Shown here: positions 47,234-53,769 of the stretch, piece by piece | Position numbering within the stretch: the stretch's first letter is position 1 | Layout of the letters: every line of letters begins with the position of its first letter | Assembly (NCBI RefSeq): GCF_011058155.1 | Contig: NZ_JAALFC010000004.1 | Location: 62,001-126,000 of the forward strand | Length of the DNA: 64,000 nucleotides | Source of the DNA: Litoribacterium kuwaitense | GTDB taxonomy: Bacteria > Bacillota > Bacilli > Bacillales > DSM-28697 | Reading direction: 5' to 3' | Position numbers and translations under genes: made by a program | The notes under the pieces: generated by a model | The model's database searches: none | What the model was told of the DNA's origin: nothing | Seen by the model: only the letters and a program-made list of their open reading frames with translations

Positions 47234-48621
47234 CACAACGTTGTCCCCCTTAACGCTTGAAGCATTGGTAAAAACTTCAATTCCACCTCTTCGGCTTCTT
47301 CCTCAGGATTAGAAGCTTGGACAATCCCACAGCCAGCAAAAAGAGACGCTCGGTTCTGCTCGATTACACCAGAACGAATCGCTACAGCAAACTCACCGTC
47401 GCCATTCATATCCATCCATCCGATCGGCGCAGCATACCAGCCGCGGTCTTCGGGCTCAACTTCTTTTATTTTTTGCAAAGCTAAATCTGTCGGTGTTCCA
47501 CCAAGTGCTGGCGTAGGATGAAGTAAGCGTGCCATCGACAGCACCGTCTGTTCAGAATAGGAAATTCCGCGAACTGGCGTAAATAAATGCTGCACGTTCC
47601 CCGCCTTTAAAATTCTTGGACTTGTCGGCACGGTTATATTTTCCGCAATAGAGGAAATGTGCTCAGCAATATTGTGAACGACATACGCATGTTCTTCTAA
47701 GTTTTTCTCATCGCTAAGTAGCGCTTGGCCAAGCGCATGACTCTCAGCCTCAGTTTGACCCGCTCTGATCGTTCCAGCGACACACGCCGATTCCACAACG
47801 TGACCTTTTTTCTTAATCAGCTGTTCTGGTGTCGCACCTAAAAACGTTCTTTCGCCTATCGAAACAGCAAATATATAGCCACCGTCATGATTGCTTAATA
47901 GTTGCTCCAATACAAAAGCAGCTGCAAGAGGGCGGTCTGTTCGTATTTCTTTTTTGCGTGCAAGGACGACCTTTTGCAAGGGTGAAATTCCTAACTCAGG
48001 TGTTAACGAAGCAATCGCTTCTTTCCATTCGGTTAAATGGGGATTGAGAATGTCTGTAAATACGACAGCATCAAATTCCCTAGCAGATAGCTTGGCAATT
48101 TTATTTTTATAAGCTGTCATTCGATGCCAAATATCGGTGAGGTCTGTCTCTTCAGTAATTAAGCAATTAAAGGTAAACCAGCTGTGTTCCTCTTCCCTCG
48201 TAATCACTATCTCTGGAAGAATAAAACGAGCCGGTGAGAATCCTTGCCAAACAGATCCTTTAGAAGGCTCACCATGATATGACAAACCACCGAAAAGATG
48301 AGGACCGGTCAACGGTCCCCTTCGTGTATTCTTGACTGAATAAGTCATCCGTTCTTTCCATAAATCTTCAATTTCATGTAAATGGTCGTGATCTGATTCA
48401 AAAAGCTCACATGCCCCACAGGCAGCGATTGTGATACCATCCTGGCCTCGCCAGAAAAACCGGTCGTTATGTGTATATGCAGCTTCATGAAAGAAGTCGA
48501 GCAAATCAACAGCTTCTATAAGTTCCGTCCAGCTTGCCAGAATAGGGGTCTGCATTTGCTTGGCTCGTCCGCTCGCTTCAGCGAGTAGCTCCGACAAGCT
48601 TTGTTGGCTTTTGTCAATCAC
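47233..48621 (-). CDS. menF: Menaquinone-specific isochorismate synthase
   Basis: Chorismate-binding enzyme, 462 residues. Start GTG 48621 (VIDKSQQSL) follows AAAGGGGG. C-terminal catalytic region: LQKVVLARKKEI, FAVSIGERTFLGATPEQLIKK, SACVAGTIRAGQTE, EEHAYVVHNI, LKAGNVQHLFTPVRG, LHPTPALGGTPTDLAL and the terminal GCGIVQASNPEEEAEEVELKF. It is first in menF-menD-menH-menB-menE. Promoter shares a palindromic space with menA. Confidence 0.95.
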   Translation of the reverse strand: MIDKSQQSLSELLAEASGRAKQMQTPILASWTELIEAVDLLDFFHEAAYTHNDRFFWRGQDGITIAACGACELFESDHDHLHEIEDLWKERMTYSVKNTRRGPLTGPHLFGGLSYHGEPSKGSVWQGFSPARFILPEIVITREEEHSWFTFNCLITEETDLTDIWHRMTAYKNKIAKLSAREFDAVVFTDILNPHLTEWKEAIASLTPELGISPLQKVVLARKKEIRTDRPLAAAFVLEQLLSNHDGGYIFAVSIGERTFLGATPEQLIKKKGHVVESACVAGTIRAGQTEAESHALGQALLSDEKNLEEHAYVVHNIAEHISSIAENITVPTSPRILKAGNVQHLFTPVRGISYSEQTVLSMARLLHPTPALGGTPTDLALQKIKEVEPEDRGWYAAPIGWMDMNGDGEFAVAIRSGVIEQNRASLFAGCGIVQASNPEEEAEEVELKFLPMLQALRGTTL

Positions 48622-48669
48622 TGTTGTTTCCCCCTTTGTTCCTAGCATTATCCATTGGATAGCACCTTA

Positions 48670-48699
48670 AAGATACACCTCTCGGAAGACAAGTGTCAA
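48670..48699 (-). promoter_or_regulatory. Promoter of the menFDHBE operon
   Basis: Minus strand TTGACA (48699-48694), 18 bases, TATCTT (48675-48670). The -35 box faces that of menA across about 20 bases. Confidence 0.65.
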
Positions 48700-48719
48700 C
48701 AAAAGAGGCATTGTTTGCA

Positions 48720-48748
48720 TTGACACCTTACCCCCAATTTCCTAAACT
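48720..48748 (+). promoter_or_regulatory. Promoter of menA
   Basis: TTGACA (48720-48725), 17 bases, TAAACT (48743-48748). Together with the minus promoter it makes the inverted repeat GTGTCAA ... TTGACAC (48693-48726). Confidence 0.65.
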
Positions 48749-48838
48749 GAATTATGAACGTTTTATGTCGAGGTCACACTTGTCCAATAGGCGAATTATC
48801 TTGACAAACGTCGACATGAAGAAGGGACGGCGAATGAT

Positions 48839-49780
48839 TTGAATCATCGAATAGCCAATAAAAAGATTACTCATCCTGGTAAGAAAAGTCATTTCCAGAT
48901 TTGGTGGCATATGTTAAGGCCACATACTTTAACCGCTTCTTTTGTACCAGTTGCTTTAGGAACTGCCTTGTCATTAGAAAGCGCTACACTTCATTGGCCG
49001 TTGTTTTTGGCCATGATGATCGCGTGTATTTTAATTCAAGCTGCCACAAATATGTTTAATGAATACTTCGATTATAAGCGGGGGCTTGATAACGAATCAT
49101 CAGTCGGTATTGGCGGCGGTATTGTCCGCGAAGGCATCCGTCCAAAAACAGTCGTCCGTGTCGCTTTTAGCCTTTTTGGGGTCGCTGCATTGATCGGTAT
49201 ATATATTTGTTTGGAAACGACTTGGTGGATTGCAGTCATCGGGGTAGTCTGTATGGCTGCAGGATACTTCTATACTGGCGGACCTCTTCCGATTGCGTAC
49301 ACACCTTTTGGTGAGTTAACGTCAGGATTTTTTATGGGGTTTGTCATCATTATGCTTTCGTACTATGTGCAAGCGGAAACAATTAGTTTGCATGGCATCC
49401 TGCTGTCGATTCCAGTTTCTATTTTAGTCGGTGCGATCTTACTCTCGAATAATATTCGTGATTTAGATGGTGATCAACAAAATGGCAGGAAAACATTAGC
49501 AATCTTACTCGGACGTCCTAAGGCAATTGTATTGTTAACGTGCATGTTTATTATTTCTTATGTCTGGATCATCTCGTTAGTCATTGCAGGGATGACACCG
49601 ATCTGGTCATTGCTTGTTCTATTCAGTACGCCGAAAGCGTTCCAGGCTTCACGTGGTTTTGCTGGTAAAACGATGCCGATGCAAATGATGCCAGCGATGA
49701 AAGCGACCGCACAAACGAACACAGCCTTTGGTTTTTTATTATCTGTCGGTATCGTTCTCGGGCATGTTTTCGGCTCATAA
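48839..49780 (+). CDS. menA: 1,4-Dihydroxy-2-naphthoate prenyltransferase
   Basis: UbiA-type membrane prenyltransferase, 313 residues, eight to nine helices. The Asp-rich motif NMFNEYFDYKRGLDNESSVG (near residue 78) and the second NNIRDLDGDQQNGRKTLA (near 202) bind polyprenyl diphosphate. Printed start is TTG 48839 with N-terminus NHRIANKK. The ATG at 48834 has a better-spaced GAAGGGA but hits a stop after two codons; one extra T in the run 48838-48840 would put it in frame (MILNHRIANK). It is divergent from menF. Confidence 0.93.
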   Translation: MNHRIANKKITHPGKKSHFQIWWHMLRPHTLTASFVPVALGTALSLESATLHWPLFLAMMIACILIQAATNMFNEYFDYKRGLDNESSVGIGGGIVREGIRPKTVVRVAFSLFGVAALIGIYICLETTWWIAVIGVVCMAAGYFYTGGPLPIAYTPFGELTSGFFMGFVIIMLSYYVQAETISLHGILLSIPVSILVGAILLSNNIRDLDGDQQNGRKTLAILLGRPKAIVLLTCMFIISYVWIISLVIAGMTPIWSLLVLFSTPKAFQASRGFAGKTMPMQMMPAMKATAQTNTAFGFLLSVGIVLGHVFGS

Positions 49781-49808
49781 TCCATCATTTCTTTCAGTAT
49801 AGGGATAA

Positions 49809-49852
49809 AAGTGTAGACAAAGTTGTTGTTCATTTGTCTACACTTCTTTTTT
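49809..49852 (+). repeat. Dispersed GTGTAGAC stem-loop, terminator of menA
   Basis: AAGTGTAGACAAA (49809-49821) pairs perfectly with TTTGTCTACACTT (49833-49845), followed by CTTTTTT. The 13-bp stem is identical in sequence to the copy after aroA at 5124. Confidence 0.9.
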
Positions 49853-49948
49853 GTTGAGTTCCAACGAAAAAACATCATTAACGCCACGCCTCTTTTGGAA
49901 GTGTCAAACTGCGTACCGCACGTATGTTATATGAAAGGAATCCTGCAC

Positions 49949-50320
49949 ATGAATTTACTTACTCACCTTGGCATCGAGTCTTTACACGTATCAAAGGACA
50001 AAGTTATCTTACGAATGCCCGTTCTCCCTGTTGTGCACCAACCGATGGGCTTTCTCCACGGAGGTGCCTCCGTGACACTTGCAGAAACAGCAGCGAGCCT
50101 CGGCGCACTTGAACATTGCGGGGAACAGCAAATCCCTGTAGGTCTTGAAATTAATGCCAACCATTTGCGACCGATGTCATCCGGCTGGCTCGTAGCAACA
50201 GCACAACCGATTCATAGCGGCCGTTCTACAATGGTTTGGGATATTCGCCTCACTAATCAAGATACCGAGAAGTTAATTTGCATTGCTAGATGTACTATAG
50301 CAATCAAATCTGTCGAATGA
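49949..50320 (+). CDS. Hotdog thioesterase, probable DHNA-CoA hydrolase (MenI)
   Basis: PaaI/YuxO-type acyl-CoA thioesterase, 123 residues from the ATG at 49949 behind AAAGGA. Features: PVHQPMGFLHGGASVTLAETAASLGA-type core (HQPMGFLHGGASVTLAETAA) with the catalytic Glu, and EINANHLRPMSSG. The next step after MenB is hydrolysis of DHNA-CoA, and this gene lies 170 bases after menA. YuxO of B. subtilis has this activity, so MenI is the likely role. Substrate is inferred. Confidence 0.82.
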   Translation: MNLLTHLGIESLHVSKDKVILRMPVLPVVHQPMGFLHGGASVTLAETAASLGALEHCGEQQIPVGLEINANHLRPMSSGWLVATAQPIHSGRSTMVWDIRLTNQDTEKLICIARCTIAIKSVE

Positions 50321-50374
50321 GTTTGCTTCATTGTCGCATACTACGGAAAACATCATCGTTAAAGGAGCGACAAC

Positions 50375-51067
50375 ATGATTTCAGAAGACGAGTTACAAGC
50401 ACTAAAACAGCAAATTAAAGAACGACTGGCGGCATTACAACATGCAGACGATACACACGAAGATCGTCTGCAAATGGGCGGTGAATTATCTTACTACGAT
50501 AATCATCCCGCTGATTCCGGAACTGATTTGTTTGAAAGGGAAAAAGATCAGGCACTGCACGAGCATGAGGACCACGAGCGGCAAGAGCTCCTATTTGCGC
50601 TTGAACGAATAAATCATGGGACGTATGGCATTTGCCAAGAAACCGGCGCGCCTATTCCTTTAGAACGGCTTCAAGCACTCCCGGAAGCGCGTACTGTGGC
50701 AACCGTGACAGCCGATGAACACCTTGCCAGTGACCGTCCTGTAGAAGAGGACATCCTCTCCTCAATGCCTTCCTCCTTTTCTCAGCCCGATGACAATCGT
50801 TATGACGGCGAAGATGCATGGCAGGAAGTCGCAACCTACGGAAGCTCTGATTCTCCCTCTGATATTCAAGATCCGGCGATTCAAAACTATGTCGATATAA
50901 ACGAAGCAAATGAAGAAAGGGTTGGCGCGGTTGAGCGCCACGATTCCTTCATGGCAAGTCGCGATTTGGATGGAGCGGGTCACATAAATGTACAATCTAA
51001 GAGCCACGAAGCATACGAAGATGCGTTAGACGATGAAGCACAGACTGGTGAAGACTTCCTGAGCTAA
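50375..51067 (+). CDS. yteA: YteA, DksA/TraR-like protein with reduced zinc finger
   Basis: 230 residues. N-terminal coiled-coil hairpin (SEDELQALKQQIKERLAALQ, DRLQMGGELSYYDNHPADSGTDLFEREKDQAL) and the zinc-finger-like region GTYGICQETGAPIPLERLQALPEA. Only one Cys remains of the usual four, so it probably binds no zinc, as in YteA-type proteins. The acidic C-terminus (EEDILSSMPSSF..., DDEAQTGEDFLS) extends past the domain. Role unknown, perhaps RNA polymerase related or sporulation associated. Confidence 0.85.
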   Translation: MISEDELQALKQQIKERLAALQHADDTHEDRLQMGGELSYYDNHPADSGTDLFEREKDQALHEHEDHERQELLFALERINHGTYGICQETGAPIPLERLQALPEARTVATVTADEHLASDRPVEEDILSSMPSSFSQPDDNRYDGEDAWQEVATYGSSDSPSDIQDPAIQNYVDINEANEERVGAVERHDSFMASRDLDGAGHINVQSKSHEAYEDALDDEAQTGEDFLS

Positions 51068-51078
51068 AAAAATATTTG

Positions 51079-51115
51079 AAAACACGGCCCTGCGAATATT
51101 TTGCCGTGTTTTTCT
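51079..51115 (+). terminator. Terminator of yteA
   Basis: AAAACACGGC (51079-51088) pairs perfectly with GCCGTGTTTT (51103-51112), followed by TT. Confidence 0.8.
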
Positions 51116-51181
51116 ATTTCGACCGCGTACTGTTACATCCCAGCTTGATGAGTCAAAATGGATAGTGCTAACAAAATAAAT

Positions 51182-51219
51182 AAGTGTAGACTCAGTCATA
51201 TTCCACTTTGTCTACACTT
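51182..51219. repeat. Dispersed GTGTAGAC stem-loop between yteA and the thioredoxin gene
   Basis: AAGTGTAGAC (51182-51191) pairs perfectly with GTCTACACTT (51210-51219). The loop keeps TCAGTC and CACTTT fragments of the longer stem. It lies between converging genes; yteA already has its own terminator at 51079. Confidence 0.8.
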
Positions 51220-51345
51220 ACCTCCTTTTATTGTTATGATTAATCTTTTACCGTTCTGCAGGAATATTTTTCGTTCGTCAGCGCGCTCCAGAAAAGTACC
51301 TTTCCTTTGTCAATCGTATTCCTACCTAAAAACACTGCCGGCCTC

Positions 51346-51933
51346 TCAAGTGCTCAACCATTCATCCATCATGTCATGGGTTAATGGCCCGCGATGCAAA
51401 TCGGATATCTTTCCCTCTTCGTCTATTTTATAAGTAACCGGTAAATAAAACGCGAGATAATCTTCGACCGACGTGGCATCCCGATCAAGTAAGATGGGAA
51501 AAGTAAAGCCATTGGCTTCGACAAAGGTTTCCACGTCTTTTACGCTCCGTTCGGTATTTGTCGCGTTCACAGCTAATATCTCGACACGTTGTCCGTCAGA
51601 TTCGTAATAAGACTGAAAAACAGGCATCTCTTCTTTACAAGGCTCACACCAAGAAGCCCAAAAATTAACCAAGACCTCCTGCCCACGGTAATCTGAAAGC
51701 TTTACTTCCTTGCCGCTTAAGTCATTCAGCTTAAAATCAGGCGCTTGATCACCAATCTCTAATCCAGACGACGCCTGCTGCATCTCTGCATCTGGCCCCG
51801 TCAGCCAGACCGGTTCACTTTCAGCCTTACTCGCTTCTTGTTGCTGTACAAAGAAATCAACGCCTAGCCAAGTCACTAAGCCCAACAAAAATAAAGTAAC
51901 GAGCAGTCGCCGCCACGATATTTTAGACATCAT
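51346..51933 (-). CDS. Membrane-anchored TlpA/ResA-type thioredoxin
   Basis: 195 residues. N-terminal signal anchor (WRRLLVTLFLLGLVTWLGVDFFV), then the extracytoplasmic thioredoxin domain: GDQAPDFKLNDLSGKEVKLSDYRGQEVLVNFWASWCEPCKEEM, with the WCEPC active site near residue 104. ILAVNATNTERS and LPVTYKIDEEG (cis-Pro) follow. Likely a cytochrome c biogenesis or spore-envelope thiol reductase (ResA/StoA type). The exact role cannot be set by motif alone. Start after GAGGTGG. Confidence 0.88.
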   Translation of the reverse strand: MMSKISWRRLLVTLFLLGLVTWLGVDFFVQQQEASKAESEPVWLTGPDAEMQQASSGLEIGDQAPDFKLNDLSGKEVKLSDYRGQEVLVNFWASWCEPCKEEMPVFQSYYESDGQRVEILAVNATNTERSVKDVETFVEANGFTFPILLDRDATSVEDYLAFYLPVTYKIDEEGKISDLHRGPLTHDMMDEWLST

Positions 51934-52296
51934 AAACCACCTCAATGCTTTTTTCGTAACCTGTCATTATTGTACGACAAACTGCATACGGTTCATACCA
52001 TTGTTAGTCGACCAAAAGTTGGCGAACTGTCTCCTTTCACAGTTTGTTCACTTCTAGATGGTCTATACATTAGCAAATTCTCAACCGCTCAAAGAGGATT
52101 ATGCCAAAAATAAAAGCAAAGCCAATCATCGTATTGCCCCAAATGAACTTTTAAACAATAGACTTACGCTGAATAGGTCACGAGAACCACCGTTATTTTT
52201 AATGAGCGTTGACTTTACCAACACTTCAAAAATGCCTAAGCTAGCACGTGCAGTATCCTCTCACGCCCTTATCTTTTTTAAGCTATTTTATTTAAA
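51934..52296. other. Intergenic stretch upstream of the TlpA-like gene
   Basis: About 360 bases with no supported gene. A short minus-strand reading at 52070-52150 (IGFAFIFGIILFERLR) looks like a membrane-helix scrap but has no ribosome site or upstream frame. Confidence 0.4.
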
Positions 52297-52337
52297 AAGG
52301 ATGTAGACAAAGTCAATGCGACTTCGTCTACATCCTT
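52297..52337 (-). repeat. Dispersed GTGTAGAC stem-loop, longest copy, 3' of ytvI
   Basis: AAGGATGTAGACAAAGTC (52297-52314) pairs with GACTTCGTCTACATCCTT (52320-52337): 18 positions with one mismatch and a 5-base loop. It lies 105 bases 3' of the ytvI stop. Confidence 0.85.
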
Positions 52338-52441
52338 GATAAGCGTACCAAAAAGATTTACGAGTCTCTCTTGCGTCTCATTCGTTGATTGACTAGGAAC
52401 GTGCTCCTTCTTAGTAAAGTCACACACCTTCAATTCTTTCA

Positions 52442-53530
52442 TCACTCTTTCAAATCGTCGGCTCTTGCTGCTCTCACCCATTTCACTGTTGATAAGACGA
52501 TGACTTTAATCACAGCATAAACAGGCACCGCGATGAGAATACCGATGAATCCAAATACCGAACCTGTTGCTAAGATGACTAAGATGACCGTCACCGGATG
52601 GACATTTAAACGATTACCCATAATTTGTGGAGACACGAGATTCCCCTCTGCTTGCTGCACAATAACAAATACGATGAGCACCTTCACTAGCATAAACGTC
52701 CCTTCTGGTATTGCAATAACAATCGCAGGCAATATGCCTAGAAAAGGACCTAAAAACGGGATAAACGACGTGACGAGTGCGAACAGCGCCAGCACCGCGG
52801 CAAATGGCAATCCAATAATAAGATAGCCAATGAACATGAATAAGCCAATGACACAGGCAACGAGCATTTGTCCTAATACATACGCTGCGATCGTTTGATC
52901 CATTTCTTTCAAAGTTTCTTTCACGTGTGTTTGAAATGAAGCCGGCGACCACTTAAGCATAGAAGGTAACAATTGACCATCATCTTTAAGCAAATAAAAT
53001 AAGATAAACGGAATAACGACAGTTACTGTCACTGCATTAGTCACTGCTCCGGCAATGCCAATCACGTTGTTTCCAATTGTCCCAACTGAACTTTTCAAGA
53101 AATCCAATGTGTTGTCACGCATTTCCTGAACGATATCACTCTCAAAATCAATCATCTGAAGGATGTCATTGACTTGCCGCGATCCAGCATCCAAAATGAC
53201 CGGCCATTGCTTCACCAATTCTTGAAATTGGTTGATTAAAAATTCGCCCACAGCTGCTCCAATTAAAAATAACCCGCCTAAAAGGGCAACAAAAACGATA
53301 AGAATGGCGGCAGTTTGCCAAATATACTTCGACAAGAAGCGAACAACTGGTCTTAACAGATAATATAGAATGCCAGCTAGAATAATCGGTATCAGCATTG
53401 TCATTAAAAAAGTTTGCAATGGCTGAATAAAAAATTGCACATGCCCATAAAACCAAATAATGACTAATGCAAGAGTCGCGACGACCATATACTTAAACCA
53501 CGATTTTTGATACCATTCCACTATTTTCAC
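52442..53530 (-). CDS. ytvI: AI-2E-family transporter YtvI
   Basis: 362 residues with eight predicted helices in the YtvI/PerM pattern: WFKYMVVATLALVIIWFYG, LMTMLIPIILAGILYYLLRP, AILIVFVALLGGLFLIGAA, VVIPFILFYLLKDD and the C-terminal pair GLPFAAVLALFALVTSFIPFLGPFLGILPAIVIAIPEG and VILVILATGSVFGFIGILIAVP. YtvI of B. subtilis sits near this region. Substrate unknown; AI-2 export is not shown for YtvI. Confidence 0.9.
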   Translation of the reverse strand: MKIVEWYQKSWFKYMVVATLALVIIWFYGHVQFFIQPLQTFLMTMLIPIILAGILYYLLRPVVRFLSKYIWQTAAILIVFVALLGGLFLIGAAVGEFLINQFQELVKQWPVILDAGSRQVNDILQMIDFESDIVQEMRDNTLDFLKSSVGTIGNNVIGIAGAVTNAVTVTVVIPFILFYLLKDDGQLLPSMLKWSPASFQTHVKETLKEMDQTIAAYVLGQMLVACVIGLFMFIGYLIIGLPFAAVLALFALVTSFIPFLGPFLGILPAIVIAIPEGTFMLVKVLIVFVIVQQAEGNLVSPQIMGNRLNVHPVTVILVILATGSVFGFIGILIAVPVYAVIKVIVLSTVKWVRAARADDLKE

Positions 53531-53769
53531 ACCATCTTCCTATAAGCTGAATTGAATATTTGATGTTTTATTTTCATTCTAGCATACATGTAGCCAAAAC
53601 ATACCACCGCCTTTTCAGACGTGAAATTTTGACGGAGCTATGGTACTATAAAAATATTATAAATATTTAACGGCTTGTGAAACTATACACGCATGTCGTC
53701 ATGAGCATGAAAGAACCACTTCGCTTGGAATCTTGTTTTAAATAACGACTTTTATAGAAAGGTGATTTT
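53531..53769. other. Intergenic stretch between ytvI and ppc
   Basis: About 240 bases that should hold both divergent promoters. An AT-rich patch (TATAAAAATATTATAAATATT) near 53647-53668 is the likely -10/UP region. No conserved operator was recognised. Confidence 0.45.

Noticed and set aside
52058-52306. Small plus-strand frame and a minus-strand membrane-helix scrap between the TlpA-like gene and ytvI
   Set aside because: No ribosome site, no recognised family, and the plus frame runs into the repeat stem-loop.
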